Notes: a model not told the origin generated them from the sequence alone. A DNA stretch of 64,000 nucleotides from Nonomuraea polychroma (GCF_004011505.1 NZ_SAUN01000001.1:10071501-10135500); one strand, 5' to 3'; positions 17,330 to 27,716 are shown, counted from the stretch's first letter. Translations and numbers: made by a program.

Positions 17330-18556
17330 TCAGTGGATGATCGCCAGCATCACATCGGAGGCCGACGGCCGCTCCTCAGGCCGCTTGTTGAGGCAAGTCC
17401 CCACAATCCCGCGCAACGCAGGCGGCAACGGCGACAGATCAGGATGAACCGTGAGCACTCGGTTGAAGACCGCAGGCACGGAGTCCTCCCCGAACGCCGG
17501 CCGCCCCGTGGCCGCGAACATGATCGTCACTGCCCAGCTGAACACGTCGGAGGCCGGCCCCACCGTCTCCCCGGACAACTGCTCGGGCGACATGTAAGGC
17601 GGCGTCCCCACCATTTTCCCGGACGTCATGGTCATCTGGTCGAGCGCCCGCGCGATCCCGAAGTCGATCACCCGTGGCCCGTCGTGCCCGATCAGCACGT
17701 TGCTCGGCTTGAAGTCGCGGTGAACGATGCCCGCCTTGTGGATGGCCGCCAGCGCCCCTGCTGTGGATAACGCCAGCCGAGTGAGGCCGTCCTCGTCGCG
17801 CGGCCCGTACTTCCTGACGAGTTGCTCCAGCGACGGTCCTTCCACGTATTCGCTGACGATGTAGGGGTATTGGCCGGTGATGTTCACATCGAGCACCCGG
17901 GCTGTGGAAAACGTCGCCACTCGCCGGGCCGCCTCCACCTCCCGTGCGAACCTCGCCCGCGCCGTCTCGTCGACCAGATCGTGCAGCACCTTCACGGCGA
18001 CCCGCGCCCCGTTGGGCGCCGCGGCCAGGTAGACAGCCCCCTGCCCACCACGTCCGAGCGGCTTGAGCACCCGATAGTGCCCGATCCACTCAGGCTCCCC
18101 GGGCCGCCGCTGGTAGGTGGGCGCGGTGGTCCGCTGCCGCAGATCCACGTGCGGCATGGGCCGCTGGTGCTGTCCATGCTGTCCGTGCTGTCTGTGCTGT
18201 ATGTGCTGCATGTGCACAGGTGGCTTGAACCGCGCCCGCACCATCATCGGCACGAGGATCCCGGAGTGGATGACACCGCCCATCCAGCTGACGAACAGCC
18301 CAACGGTCGCCACCGCATCCAGCGGCTGAGGAATGCTGTCGACGTCGTCGTACGAGATCACCGGGATGACGAACGAGCCGATGGCCACCAGGTAGGCGCA
18401 GGCGGCGACGGCCTGGACCACGCTGCGCAGCCAGAACGCCGCGAACCCGATGGTGAACGGGGTCGCCAGCCCGCACGTGAACAGGGGCAGGCAGGCCCAC
18501 GCGACGGCGGCCGCCCACGCCCCGCCACCGGGACGGAGCGGATGGCTGTGCTGCAT
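17330..18556 (-). CDS. Serine/threonine protein kinase with N-terminal membrane domain
   Basis: A 408-residue protein. Residues 1-110 hold three to four hydrophobic segments, then a His/Gln-rich linker (about 115-140) made of three-residue repeats. Residues about 155-408 are a complete PknB-type kinase: [12 protein letters not shown] (glycine loop), VAVKVLHDL (Lys), [13 protein letters not shown] (catalytic Asp), VIDFGIAR (DFG), [14 protein letters not shown]. Actinobacterial kinases usually have the kinase first and the membrane helix after it, so this order is inverted. It lies between the halves of the nuo cluster, divergent from nuoI with about 150 bp between. Membrane-localised phosphorylation of nearby products is a hypothesis. 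Confidence 0.9.
   Translation of the reverse strand: MQHSHPLRPGGGAWAAAVAWACLPLFTCGLATPFTIGFAAFWLRSVVQAVAACAYLVAIGSFVIPVISYDDVDSIPQPLDAVATVGLFVSWMGGVIHSGILVPMMVRARFKPPVHMQHIQHRQHGQHGQHQRPMPHVDLRQRTTAPTYQRRPGEPEWIGHYRVLKPLGRGGQGAVYLAAAPNGARVAVKVLHDLVDETARARFAREVEAARRVATFSTARVLDVNITGQYPYIVSEYVEGPSLEQLVRKYGPRDEDGLTRLALSTAGALAAIHKAGIVHRDFKPSNVLIGHDGPRVIDFGIARALDQMTMTSGKMVGTPPYMSPEQLSGETVGPASDVFSWAVTIMFAATGRPAFGEDSVPAVFNRVLTVHPDLSPLPPALRGIVGTCLNKRPEERPSASDVMLAIIH
18169..18213. repeat. Five tandem 9-bp units inside the kinase gene
   Basis: Units of the form GCTGTCCAT with small changes (GCTGTCCGT, GCTGTCTGT, GCTGTATGT, GCTGCATGT). On the minus strand they encode the repeating His-x-Gln linker between the membrane segments and the kinase domain. 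Such a linker could bind metal or vary in length between strains. Confidence 0.85.
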
Positions 18557-18707
18557 GGCCGAGAGACTATCGCCCTACCGCGGTTCATACCGGGCATGTC
18601 CTCAGCTTGTGGATAACCTCGCGCTAACCTGTGGATGGCTGTGGAAAAACTGGGGACAGTGCGCTTGCGCATTCACGTGCGCGGCCAAGTGCGACATGAT
18701 GTTGATT

Positions 18708-20261
18708 ATGGGGCGGATACCGGGAGTCGGACTGGCAAAGGGGTTGTCCATCACCCTTCGCCACATGCTGCGCCGATCGGTGACGCAGCAATATCCCGAG
18801 GTCAAGCCTGCCCTGCCGCCCCGCAGCCGAGGCGTCATCGCCCTGGTCGAGGAAAACTGCACCTCCTGCATGCTCTGTGCCCGGGAGTGCCCCGACTGGT
18901 GCATCTACATCGATTCCCACAAGGAGACCATCCCGGCGCCTGAGGGCGGCCGCCCCCGCCAGCGCAACGTCCTCGACCGTTTCGCCATCGACTTCTCCCT
19001 GTGCATGTACTGCGGCATCTGCATCGAGGTGTGCCCGTTCGACGCGCTCTTCTGGTCACCGGAGTTCGAGTACGCCGAGGGCGACATCCGTAACCTCGTG
19101 CACGAAAAGGACAAACTGGCGGCCTGGACCCAGACCGTCCCCGCGCCCCCGGCTCACGACCCCGGCGCCGAGCCGCCCAAGGAGCTCACCGCCGCCCCCC
19201 GCCGCCCGGCGCCCGACCGTTCACCCCGCCCGCCCGGGGATCGCGGACCCCGCACATCCACCGACCAGGGCACGGACCGCCCATCCCGCCCCGCCACCGA
19301 CCGCCCAGCGCGTCAGGCCGCGGACCGCCCATCGCGTCAGGGCGCGGACCGCCCATCGCGTCAGGGCGCCGAACGTCCCTCACCCCCGCCCTCCGATCGC
19401 GCGGCCGGCCAGTCCACCGATCACCCAGCCCGCCTGGAGCCCGGCCACCCCTCTCACCCGGCCACCGAAACCTCCGCTGTCCCTGCAGCCGACCAGCCCA
19501 CCAGTCCGGACGCCGAACAGCGCACCAGCCTGCGCGGCGAACCGACTGGCCCGGCAGGTGCCGAACCGACAGGGCGGGGTACCGAACCGACTGGCCCAGG
19601 TGCCGAACCGCTCGCCTCGGGCCGAGCCGCCGACCGCGCCGTCCGCCCAGCGGACTCGCCGGCCTCCCAGACACCAGACACCGCCGCCCGCGAAGGCGCT
19701 CCGACGCAGACCGGCGCAGGCGCACCAATCGCCCCCACAGGAACGGAAGCGGCCGACCACGTCGAAGAGGCGGAACCCGCGGCTCGCACGCAGGACGCGC
19801 AACCGACGACGCAGACGCCCGGCGAAGGCCCCGCAGCGGCATCAGACGCCGCAGCCAGACCCCAGCGCCAACGCCGACCGATGTCGAACGTACGCGGAAT
19901 CCGCCCACCCGGGATCCTCCCCACCGACTCCGAGGGCCAGGCCGTCCCGCCGCAAGCCGAAGACGCCACCCCCTCCCCAGACAGAGCCGCCCCCAGCAGT
20001 TCCGCAGCCGAACCGGCTTCCAGGCCGGCAGAGGGCGCAACCGAGGATGGCGAGCACTCGCAGGGAGCAGCTTCATCCACAGGCGGCCCAACCTCAGAAG
20101 AGTTGTCCACAGCCTCGGCCGATCCGCAACCGCGACCCGAGCCGGAGGAGCAGACTTCTGCCGCGAGCCCCCGCAGGCGCAAGATGGCCGACCCACGGTC
20201 CATCCGCCCGCCCGGACGGCTCGACCCTGACAAGACAAGGGAGTCCGAGGAGGAGTCGTGA
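18708..20261 (+). CDS. nuoI: NADH-quinone oxidoreductase subunit I with very long low-complexity C-terminal tail
   Basis: A 517-residue protein; NuoI is usually 150-220. Residues 1-140 are a normal NuoI with two 4Fe-4S motifs: C51-x2-C54-x2-C57-x3-C61-P and C99-x2-C102-x2-C105-x3-C109-P (clusters N6a/N6b). From about 146 to 517 is a Pro/Ala/Arg/Thr-rich, apparently disordered tail with repeats such as [15 protein letters not shown] and two copies of an IRPPG motif ([11 protein letters not shown] and [11 protein letters not shown]), the second near the end. The start is uncertain: ATG 18708 is preferred, but ATG 18699 and 18696 are in frame and none has a strong ribosome binding site. The stop overlaps nuoJ's GTG. 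Confidence 0.92.
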   Translation: MGRIPGVGLAKGLSITLRHMLRRSVTQQYPEVKPALPPRSRGVIALVEENCTSCMLCARECPDWCIYIDSHKETIPAPEGGRPRQRNVLDRFAIDFSLCMYCGICIEVCPFDALFWSPEFEYAEGDIRNLVHEKDKLAAWTQTVPAPPAHDPGAEPPKELTAAPRRPAPDRSPRPPGDRGPRTSTDQGTDRPSRPATDRPARQAADRPSRQGADRPSRQGAERPSPPPSDRAAGQSTDHPARLEPGHPSHPATETSAVPAADQPTSPDAEQRTSLRGEPTGPAGAEPTGRGTEPTGPGAEPLASGRAADRAVRPADSPASQTPDTAAREGAPTQTGAGAPIAPTGTEAADHVEEAEPAARTQDAQPTTQTPGEGPAAASDAAARPQRQRRPMSNVRGIRPPGILPTDSEGQAVPPQAEDATPSPDRAAPSSSAAEPASRPAEGATEDGEHSQGAASSTGGPTSEELSTASADPQPRPEPEEQTSAASPRRRKMADPRSIRPPGRLDPDKTRESEEES

Positions 20262-20923
20262 CCGAGGCGGTGCCCTCCTACCTGTCACCCACAGGGCAAG
20301 AAATCGTCTTCTTGCTGCTGGGCGCGGTAGTGGTTGGATCGGCGCTGCTTGTCGTCACGACGAAACAGCTGGTCCACGCCGCTCTCTGGCTGGTGGTCTG
20401 CTTCGGCGCCCTGGCGGGGTGCTACCTGGTGCTGACGGCCGAGTTCGTGGCCTGGGTCCAGGTGCTGATCTACGTGGGCGCTGTGGTCGTGCTGCTGTTG
20501 TTCGGCATCATGCTCACCCGCGCCCCCATTGGGCGTTCTGCGGACCTCGACAGCGGCAATCGGCTCGTCTCGGCCCTGGTGGCCCTGGCGACGGCGGCCA
20601 TCCTGGTCACGGTGGTCATCGACGGATTCCGCACGGCCTACACACCGCTCACCCCAGGCCCGGGCGCCGCCAAGGAGTTGGGCGCAAGCGTGTTCGCCAC
20701 CTGGGTGCTGCCCTTCGAGGCCCTGTCCGTGCTGCTGCTCGCCGCACTGATCGGCGCCATAGTCCTGTCCCGTACGGACATCCCGGGCGGCTCACCATCT
20801 GACCGGACAGCCGATCCCTCACCACCCGACCAGACGCCAAGTCCCGCGTCACCCAACCAGACCGTGGACCCACTCCATCAGACCGGCGGCAGCTCGGCAC
20901 CCGATAAAACCGGGGGTCATTAG
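20258..20923 (+). CDS. nuoJ: NADH-quinone oxidoreductase subunit J
   Basis: A 221-residue membrane subunit with five helices: [66 protein letters not shown] and others. It is part of the antiporter-like membrane arm. The last ~50 residues after [10 protein letters not shown] are polar, Pro/Ser/Asp-rich and unlike ordinary NuoJ. The GTG start overlaps the nuoI stop by 4 bp; the TAG stop shares one base with nuoK's GTG. Confidence 0.93.
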   Translation: MTEAVPSYLSPTGQEIVFLLLGAVVVGSALLVVTTKQLVHAALWLVVCFGALAGCYLVLTAEFVAWVQVLIYVGAVVVLLLFGIMLTRAPIGRSADLDSGNRLVSALVALATAAILVTVVIDGFRTAYTPLTPGPGAAKELGASVFATWVLPFEALSVLLLAALIGAIVLSRTDIPGGSPSDRTADPSPPDQTPSPASPNQTVDPLHQTGGSSAPDKTGGH

Positions 20924-21573
20924 TGCATATCGTCTACCCGGCAGTCGTCTCCGCGCTCCTCTTCTCGATCGGCGTCTACGGCGTGCTCGCCCGCCGCAAC
21001 ACGATCCTCGTGCTGATGTCGGTCGAGCTGATGCTCAACGCCGTCAACCTCAACCTGGTGGCATTCGACGTGTGGCTCCGCGACCGTCTGCACAGCGGCC
21101 AGGTGCTCACCCTCTTCGTCATCGTCATCGCGGCGGCCGAAGTGGGGCTGGGTCTCGCGATCGTCCTCGCTCTCTACCGCAACCGCCGCACGGTCGACAT
21201 CGACCACCTCCGCGACCTCGCCGAACCCACCGACGACCCCCCGGTCGCCCTCCCCGCTGACGCCGGCAACCGGACAGCCTCTGTACGAGCCCAGTCGGGC
21301 CTCACGGTGGACCACCCCGCTGCCACGGCCACCCCGTCAGCACCTGACGCCGGTCCAGGCAGCATCACTGATCCCGACGTCGTTCCCGCGTCCGGCGCCG
21401 CGCTGGATCCGGGCCAGTCGTCCCACGACGGGCCTGCCTCCGATGAGGACCGCACAGGTGTCACGTCAGACCCGCACGAAAACCGTCGAGCCCAGGAAGA
21501 CGCCAAGAGCGGCCACGAAGGCCGAGACGACACCAAGGGCGAGCAGCCGGTGAAGCGAGGTGGCAGGCGATGA
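20923..21573 (+). CDS. nuoK: NADH-quinone oxidoreductase subunit K with C-terminal extension
   Basis: A 216-residue protein where NuoK is normally about 100. Residues 1-100 give the three-helix core, including [19 protein letters not shown] with the conserved membrane glutamate and [22 protein letters not shown] with the second. From about 103 to 216 a hydrophilic Asp/Pro/Ala-rich tail continues and ends in basic residues (KRGGRR). The GTG start overlaps the nuoJ stop by one base, and the end overlaps nuoL by 4 bp. Confidence 0.93.
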   Translation: MHIVYPAVVSALLFSIGVYGVLARRNTILVLMSVELMLNAVNLNLVAFDVWLRDRLHSGQVLTLFVIVIAAAEVGLGLAIVLALYRNRRTVDIDHLRDLAEPTDDPPVALPADAGNRTASVRAQSGLTVDHPAATATPSAPDAGPGSITDPDVVPASGAALDPGQSSHDGPASDEDRTGVTSDPHENRRAQEDAKSGHEGRDDTKGEQPVKRGGRR

Positions 21574-23519
21574 CGACCTTCCCGCTGCTGGCCGTCCTCC
21601 TGCCCTTCGCGGCCGCCTTCGCCGGCCTACTGCTCTCACGCTGGCCCCATCAGCGACCACCCGCAGCCGTCCAACCCCCCACAGCACCCCGATCACCCCA
21701 AACGCCACCACGAGCAGCGGGTGAGCGGGCGAACGCAAGAGCGGCCTGGCTGGCCATTCTCCCCACCGCCGCCTCAGCACTGCTGGCGGCCTGGCTGGCC
21801 TGGGATCCGGGCTTCGCCTTCCTCGCAGGCGAAACCACATCACCCCAGCCCACAGGCCAGACCTACGGCACGGTGACCACCGGCGCCATCCCGATCTCGC
21901 TCACTCTCCAGGCCGACACCCTGTCCGCCCTCATCGGCGTTCTGGTGACCCTCGTCGCCCTCGCCGTACAGGTCTATTCGGTCGGATACCTCAAAGACGA
22001 CCCTCGCTACCCGTCCTACAGCGCGTTCATCAGCCTGTTCACCAGCGCGATGCTCCTGGTTGTATACGCAGGCGACCTCCTGGTCCTCTACGTCGGCTGG
22101 GAGATCATGGGCCTCTGCTCATACCTGCTCATCGGCCACTGGTGGGAGGACAGAGGCAATTCGCGCGCCGCGGTGAAGGCGTTCCTCGTGACCCGCCTCG
22201 GCGACGTCGGCTTCCTCTTCGGCATCTTCGCGCTGGGCCAGGCGGCGGGCAGTTTCCGCATTGCCGACGTCCTGGCGAAGGCGCCGGAGATGTCCACGGC
22301 CACTGTCGTGACCGCCACCATGCTTCTCCTGGCCGGTGTGGCAGGTAAGAGCGCCCAGGTCCCGCTGCACACCTGGCTCCCCGACGCCATGGCGGGCCCG
22401 ACGCCGATCAGCGCGCTGATCCACGCCGCCACCATGGTCGCCGCCGGGATCTTCATCGTCGCCAGGCTCTTCGACGTGTTCCGCGCCGCCCCTCCCACGC
22501 TGGACGTGCTGGCCGTGATGGCGGCACTGGGCATGCTCGGCGCGGCCCTGGCCGCGCTGGCGCAGGACGACCTGAAACGGGTGCTCGCCTACTCCACGGT
22601 CAGCCAGCTCGCCTACATGGCCGGCGGCCTGGCCGCGAGCTCCGACACCTCGGCCATCTTCCACCTGCTGACGCACGGCGCGTTCAAGGCGCTGCTGTTC
22701 CTCTGCGCCGGCGTGGTGATCCACCACGTCGGCTCCAACCTGATGACGCAGATGGGCGGCCTGCGCAGGGAGCTGCCGATCACGTTCGTGACGATGACGA
22801 TCGGCTTCGCCGCCCTGATGGGCATCCCTCCCGCCAGCGGCTTCTTCAGCAAAGACTCCATCCTGGCGGCCATGGACGACGCCCTGGCGACCGGCACGCT
22901 GACGGACGCGGCGGCCCTGCTCCTGTACGGCTGCGCGCTCGCCACCGTGGCCGTCACCGGCGCGTACGCCACTCGAGCCTGGCTCCGCACGTTCTTCGGC
23001 GAGACGCGGGCAGTGGCGCTGCCCGAGCCCCAACCCGGCACGGCCCACGTCGTGGACGTCACCGAGGCCCCGCGGACGATGCTCGTGCCCGTCATCCTCC
23101 TCGCCGTCCCCGCACTCCTCCTCGGCTTCGCCGGCGAGCTCCACGTGGATCTCGGCGTGGCCGTCATCAGCGTCGTGCTCGCACTGCTCGGCGCAGGGGT
23201 GGTCTACGCGTTCTGGCGCAGCGACCCCATCGCCGACCCCGCCCGCCTGCTGGGCCCGCTACGGGTGCCGTGTGAGCAGGCGTTCTATGCGGACCAGCTC
23301 TACGCCGCCCTGTTCGTCCGCCCCGTCCTGGCCCTGGCCAGGCTCGTCGTCAGGACCGACGACGTGGTCGTGGACGGCGCGGTACGCGGCTCCGGCAGGT
23401 CGGCCCGCGGATTGTCCGGAGTGCTGCGCCTGGCCCAGAACGGCAACGTCCAGCTCTACGTCAGCGGCCTCCTGGCCGGTGTGCTCTTGATCGCGGTGGG
23501 GGCGGTGATGTTCGCATGA
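21570..23519 (+). CDS. nuoL: NADH-quinone oxidoreductase subunit L
   Basis: A 649-residue antiporter-like subunit with about 15 helices. Landmarks: [20 protein letters not shown] (conserved Glu), [36 protein letters not shown] (conserved Lys; given by its ends), [53 protein letters not shown]. An extra Pro/Arg-rich insert of about 35 residues follows the first short hydrophobic segment (after LLSRW), which is not usual. It is coupled to neighbours by 4-bp overlaps on both sides. Confidence 0.95.
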   Translation: MTTFPLLAVLLPFAAAFAGLLLSRWPHQRPPAAVQPPTAPRSPQTPPRAAGERANARAAWLAILPTAASALLAAWLAWDPGFAFLAGETTSPQPTGQTYGTVTTGAIPISLTLQADTLSALIGVLVTLVALAVQVYSVGYLKDDPRYPSYSAFISLFTSAMLLVVYAGDLLVLYVGWEIMGLCSYLLIGHWWEDRGNSRAAVKAFLVTRLGDVGFLFGIFALGQAAGSFRIADVLAKAPEMSTATVVTATMLLLAGVAGKSAQVPLHTWLPDAMAGPTPISALIHAATMVAAGIFIVARLFDVFRAAPPTLDVLAVMAALGMLGAALAALAQDDLKRVLAYSTVSQLAYMAGGLAASSDTSAIFHLLTHGAFKALLFLCAGVVIHHVGSNLMTQMGGLRRELPITFVTMTIGFAALMGIPPASGFFSKDSILAAMDDALATGTLTDAAALLLYGCALATVAVTGAYATRAWLRTFFGETRAVALPEPQPGTAHVVDVTEAPRTMLVPVILLAVPALLLGFAGELHVDLGVAVISVVLALLGAGVVYAFWRSDPIADPARLLGPLRVPCEQAFYADQLYAALFVRPVLALARLVVRTDDVVVDGAVRGSGRSARGLSGVLRLAQNGNVQLYVSGLLAGVLLIAVGAVMFA

Positions 23520-25252
23520 TGGGCTGGATTCCTGTCGCGTTGCTGGCCGTGCCGCTGCTCGGTGCGCTGGCGCTCGTCGTCGCCCCGAACGCTCTGCGCC
23601 CGGCGCTGCGGACGTACGGATTGATCCTTTCGGGCATCACGCTGGTCCTGGCCGCCCTACTGGTGGCGGCGTTCGACTACGGGCAGGCCGCGCGGCAGCA
23701 GTTCGAGGTGGACATCCCGTGGATCCCGGGACTCGGGCTGCGCTTCCACCTCGGCGTAGACGGGATCTCGCTGCCGCTGATCGCGCTGACGGCCCTGCTG
23801 ACGTTCCTGTGCTTCGTCTACCTGTGCTGGGGCAGCGCCCGCGCCCCGGGCCAGTTGATGGGGACGAGGCCGAGGGCGCTGGTGTTCACGCTGCTCGTGC
23901 TCGAAGTCGGGATGACCGGCACGTTCCTCGCCCTCGACCTGCTGCTCTTCTTCGTGTTCTTCGAGATCGTCCTGATCCCGATGTACTTCCTGATCGGCAT
24001 CTGGGGCGGCGAGGGCCGGCGGGCGGCGTCGATCAAGTTCATCCTCTACACGCTGCTCGGCTCAGTGGTGATGCTGCTCGGCCTGCTGCTCGTGTGGGCG
24101 CAGACCGGCACGCTCGACATCGAGGCGCTGACCGCGGCCCACGGCAGCGGCATGGCCAGATCGGTGCAGATCCTGGCGTTCGTGGCGATCGGCATCGGCC
24201 TGGCGGTCAAGACCCCCATGTGGCCGCTGCACACCTGGCTGCCCGACGCCCACACGGAGGCCCCCACCGTGGGGTCGGTGCTGCTGGCCGGGGTGCTGCT
24301 GAAGATGGGCACGTACGGCTTCGCCAGGATCGCCATCCCCGTCCTCCCCGAAGGCGCGACGGCGGTGGCGCCGTGGCTGGGCGCGTTCGCGGTGGTCGGG
24401 ATCGTGTACGGGGCTCTGGCGTGCCTGGCCCAGCGTGACCTCAAACGCATGATCGCCTACTCCTCCGTCGGCCACATGGGCTTCGTGCTGCTCGGCTTCG
24501 CCACGCTGACCCCGGCCGGCATCAACGGCGCACTCTTCGCGAACGTCGCCCACGGCCTGATCACCGGCCTGCTGTTCTTCTTGGCCGGGGCGGTCAAGGA
24601 GCGCTATCACACCGCTGACATGCCATCGCTCGGCGGCGGCATGCTGACCACACTGCCGCATCTGGGTTCGGTGCTCACGTACGCGTCGATCGCCTCGCTC
24701 GGGTTGCCGGGGCTGGCCGGGTTCTGGGGCGAGATGCTGGCGCTCTACGGTTCGTACCAGCCGGCGAGCGGCCTGCCCCGCGGCCTGTTCCTCACCTACA
24801 TGGTGATCGGCGGCCTGGGCGCGGTCCTGACGGCCGCGTACTTCCTGGTCATGCTCTCCCGCGTCACCCACGGCCGCCCCCCTCAGCCGGCCACGGACCT
24901 CCCGCCCGAGGCCGCGGACGGCGATCGCACGCCCTCCGAAGCCACCGACGGCCGTACGCCGTCCGAAGCCACCGACGGCCGTATGCCGCCAGAAGCCGCC
25001 GACGACCGTTTGGTCCGTGAAACCCCGGACGAACGCCCCGTCGTCCCGCTCGGCGCGCCACCCGAGAGACAGGCGGCAACGGCGACCGCCGTCCTGGAGC
25101 AGCCACTGGCGCCGGCAGGAGACATCAGGACCTACGAGTTGCTGGCATGGACGCCACTCATAGTCCTGATCCTCCTCTTCGGCCTCTGGCCCGGCCTCCT
25201 GCTCTCTCTCACCACGCCGGCCGTCCAGACCCTGCTGGGAGCCATCTCATGA
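23516..25252 (+). CDS. nuoM: NADH-quinone oxidoreductase subunit M with internal low-complexity insert
   Basis: A 578-residue antiporter-like subunit: [71 protein letters not shown] (given by its ends), LKRMIAYSSVGHMGFVLLG, GLAGFWGEML. Before the last helix there is a polar insert of roughly 70 residues (about 460-535) with the tandem repeat ATDGRTPSEATDGRMPPEA. The insert lies in a loop near the C-terminus and recalls the tails of nuoI, J and K. Confidence 0.94.
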   Translation: MMGWIPVALLAVPLLGALALVVAPNALRPALRTYGLILSGITLVLAALLVAAFDYGQAARQQFEVDIPWIPGLGLRFHLGVDGISLPLIALTALLTFLCFVYLCWGSARAPGQLMGTRPRALVFTLLVLEVGMTGTFLALDLLLFFVFFEIVLIPMYFLIGIWGGEGRRAASIKFILYTLLGSVVMLLGLLLVWAQTGTLDIEALTAAHGSGMARSVQILAFVAIGIGLAVKTPMWPLHTWLPDAHTEAPTVGSVLLAGVLLKMGTYGFARIAIPVLPEGATAVAPWLGAFAVVGIVYGALACLAQRDLKRMIAYSSVGHMGFVLLGFATLTPAGINGALFANVAHGLITGLLFFLAGAVKERYHTADMPSLGGGMLTTLPHLGSVLTYASIASLGLPGLAGFWGEMLALYGSYQPASGLPRGLFLTYMVIGGLGAVLTAAYFLVMLSRVTHGRPPQPATDLPPEAADGDRTPSEATDGRTPSEATDGRMPPEAADDRLVRETPDERPVVPLGAPPERQAATATAVLEQPLAPAGDIRTYELLAWTPLIVLILLFGLWPGLLLSLTTPAVQTLLGAIS

Positions 25253-26757
25253 TCCAGCAGATCGACTACTTCGTCATCGCACCCCCGTTGGCGCTGGCCG
25301 TCGTCGCCGGCCTGGTGCTGCTGCTCGACGCGTTCCTGCCCGCCCGCCCGAGCACGAAGACCACCCTGGGCGCGGTCACGCTCGCCGGCGTCCTGATCTC
25401 CCTCGGCTTCGTCATCGCCCAAACGGTCAGGGGCGGCGGCCAGACCTTCTGCGTCCCTCCCAACCTCGCCACTGATGGGGCGCTGTGCTCGTTCGTCGCG
25501 GACGGGTTCACGCTGGTCTTCGCGGGCCTGATGCTGGTGGCCGCCGTGGTCGTCATCCTGATGTCGATGACCGAGTTGGCAGGTGGCGGCATCCCGATCG
25601 GCGAGTGGTACTTCCTCCTGCTCTGCACCCTCGTAGGCGCGGTGACCCTGCCCGCCTCCCGAGACCTGATCATGCTGGTGGTGGCACTGGAGCTGGTCTC
25701 GCTCCCGGTGTTCGCCCTGACCGCGCTGAAGCGTTACGACGGCCGCTCCTCCGAGGCCGCCGTGAAGTTGTTCGTGGTGTCCGTTGTGTCCACCGCGATC
25801 ATGCTGTTCGGCGTCTCCCTCCTCTACGGCATCGCCGGCACGGTCTTCCTGTCCCGGCTGGCCGCCGTCTTCAGCGGCCAGATCCCGGCACCGGGTACGG
25901 CACTGCCCGCCGACCAGGGAATGCCCGCCGTCGTCACGGTCGGCGTCGTCCTCGTCGTCGCCGGGTTCGCCTTCAAGGTCGCCGCCGTGCCGTTCCACTC
26001 CTGGGCCGCCGACGTCTACCAGGGCGCCCCGCTCCCCGTGGCCGCTCTGCTGTCGGTCATCTCCAAGGCGACGGGGTTCGCCGGACTGATCCTCATCCTG
26101 GTCACGGCATTGGCCGGGCAGGCCGCCACCTGGACCCCGATCATCGCGATCATCTCCGCGCTGACCATGACCGTGGGCAATCTGCTGGCCCTGCGCCAGC
26201 GTTCGGCCGTACGCCTGCTGGCCTGGTCCTCGGTCGCCCAGTCCGGCTACATCCTGGCCCCGCTCGCGATCGCCGCGCCGGGAGCGATCGGCGCGTCCAC
26301 CGCCTACCTCGTCATCTACGCGGCCATGAACCTCGGCGCGTTCACCGTCGTCATGCTCGTCTCCAGAACGGCCCCCCGCAATGAGCTCGACGACTACCGC
26401 GGCCTCGTCCACCGCAGCCGGGCGGCGGGCATCGCGCTCGCCTTCTGCCTGGTCTGCCTGGCCGGGCTGCCGCCGGGCCTGGCCGGCCTCTTCGCCAAGG
26501 TCTTCGTCTTCCGCGAGATCGTCGAGGGCGGCACCGGCTGGCTCGCCCTGGTCATGGCCGTCAACACCGTGATCGGCCTCTACTACTACGCCGTCTGGAC
26601 GGCACGGCTGTTCACCCCGGAGGCAGGCAGGGCGCCCGTCCTGCACCGCCCGTCACCAGCGATCTGGCCCGCGATGGGCGTGGCCGTGGCGGCGGCGATC
26701 CTGTTCTCGATCGCACCACAACTGGTCCTGGACATGACCGCGCTGTCCACCCGATGA
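25249..26757 (+). CDS. nuoN: NADH-quinone oxidoreductase subunit N
   Basis: A 502-residue antiporter-like subunit: ALELVSLPVFALTALKRYD (conserved Glu), AGFAFKVAAVPFHSWAADVYQGAPLPV (given by its ends), RLLAWSSVAQSGYILAPL and GLPPGLAGLFAKVFVFREIV. ATG 25249 overlaps the nuoM stop by 4 bp and is the natural start; an ATG far upstream in the same frame lies inside nuoM. It is the last nuo gene of the run. Confidence 0.95.
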   Translation: MIQQIDYFVIAPPLALAVVAGLVLLLDAFLPARPSTKTTLGAVTLAGVLISLGFVIAQTVRGGGQTFCVPPNLATDGALCSFVADGFTLVFAGLMLVAAVVVILMSMTELAGGGIPIGEWYFLLLCTLVGAVTLPASRDLIMLVVALELVSLPVFALTALKRYDGRSSEAAVKLFVVSVVSTAIMLFGVSLLYGIAGTVFLSRLAAVFSGQIPAPGTALPADQGMPAVVTVGVVLVVAGFAFKVAAVPFHSWAADVYQGAPLPVAALLSVISKATGFAGLILILVTALAGQAATWTPIIAIISALTMTVGNLLALRQRSAVRLLAWSSVAQSGYILAPLAIAAPGAIGASTAYLVIYAAMNLGAFTVVMLVSRTAPRNELDDYRGLVHRSRAAGIALAFCLVCLAGLPPGLAGLFAKVFVFREIVEGGTGWLALVMAVNTVIGLYYYAVWTARLFTPEAGRAPVLHRPSPAIWPAMGVAVAAAILFSIAPQLVLDMTALSTR

Positions 26758-26862
26758 GAACGCGCATGTCGCGCTCCGCCCTCAGCTGAGCACGGCGGGG
26801 AACGAAGAACCGGGTGATGGTCGTTGGACGTGGTGGAACCCAGACCACGAAGGGGGGGAATC

Positions 26863-27714
26863 GTGCACCACAACGGTCTGCGCACAGCCGTGCTACTCGG
26901 CGGCCTGTCGGCGCTGATTGTCGCGGTGGGCGCGTGGTTGGGCGGCGGCACCGGTGTGCAGATCGCGTTCGTGCTCGCCCTGGTGAGCAATGGCGTCGCC
27001 TACTTCTTCTCCGACCGGATCGCGCTGTCGGCCATGCGGGCCAGGCCGGTCAGCGAGGTCGAGCAGCCCACGCTCTACCGGATCGTCCGTGAGCTGTCGA
27101 CCGAGGCCCGCCAGCCCATGCCACGGCTCTACATCTCACCGACGGCCCAGCCGAACGCGTTCGCGACCGGCCGAAGCCCCCGCCAGGCCGCGGTGTGCGT
27201 CACGTACGGGCTGACCCAGCTGCTCGACGAGGCCGAGCTGCGCGGCGTGATCGGCCACGAGCTGTCGCACGTCTACAACCGGGACATTCTCGTCTCGTCC
27301 GTGGCCGGCGCGCTGGCCACGATGATCACCTGGCTCAGCTACGTAGCGGTGTTCTTCGGCGGCTCCGACGACGACGAGGGCCCAGGCTTCGTGGGCGCGC
27401 TGCTGATGATGATTCTTGGCCCCGTGGCGGCCGGGATGGTGCAGATGGCGATCTCCCGTACCAGAGAGTTCCAGGCCGACGAGTCGGGCGCCAGGCTCAC
27501 GGGCGACCCGCTCGCCCTGGCCTCCGCCCTCCGCAAGATCGAGATGGGCGCCCGCCGGCTACCGCTTCCCGAGAACAGCCGCCTCACCTCGGCCTCGCAC
27601 ATGATGATCGCGAACCCGTTCAGCGGCTCCGGCGTCGGCCGCCTCTTCTCGACCCACCCGCCCACGTCCGAGCGCGTCGCCCGCCTCGAGCGCATGGCCG
27701 GCTACCGCCGCTGA
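26863..27714 (+). CDS. htpX: HtpX-family membrane zinc metalloprotease
   Basis: A 283-residue M48 protease. Two N-terminal hydrophobic segments (to about residue 50) are followed by PQPMPRLYI-type sequence, NAFATGRSPRQAAVCVTYG, the zinc motif H132-E-x2-H136 in GHELSHVYNRD, two further hydrophobic segments, and SRTREFQADESGARLTG with the third ligand. It cleaves damaged membrane proteins at the inner face of the membrane. The start is GTG 26863, chosen for the strong AGGGGGGGA just upstream. It follows nuoN after 105 bp in the same direction. Confidence 0.93.
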   Translation: MHHNGLRTAVLLGGLSALIVAVGAWLGGGTGVQIAFVLALVSNGVAYFFSDRIALSAMRARPVSEVEQPTLYRIVRELSTEARQPMPRLYISPTAQPNAFATGRSPRQAAVCVTYGLTQLLDEAELRGVIGHELSHVYNRDILVSSVAGALATMITWLSYVAVFFGGSDDDEGPGFVGALLMMILGPVAAGMVQMAISRTREFQADESGARLTGDPLALASALRKIEMGARRLPLPENSRLTSASHMMIANPFSGSGVGRLFSTHPPTSERVARLERMAGYRR

Positions 27715-27716
27715 GC

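Noticed and set aside
18608-18660. TGTGGATAA and two similar 9-mers upstream of nuoI, like DnaA boxes
   Set aside because: No dnaA, dnaN or other origin genes nearby and only one exact box; further single copies occur inside coding sequence, so chance or ordinary promoter sequence is more likely than an origin.
18450-18695. Upstream extension of nuoI to 18450
   Set aside because: Those codons lie antisense to the kinase gene's start and lack NuoI-like sequence.
19186-20288. Long minus-strand frames opposite the NuoI tail
   Set aside because: They mirror the low-complexity tail (Arg/Gly-rich) and arise from its base composition.
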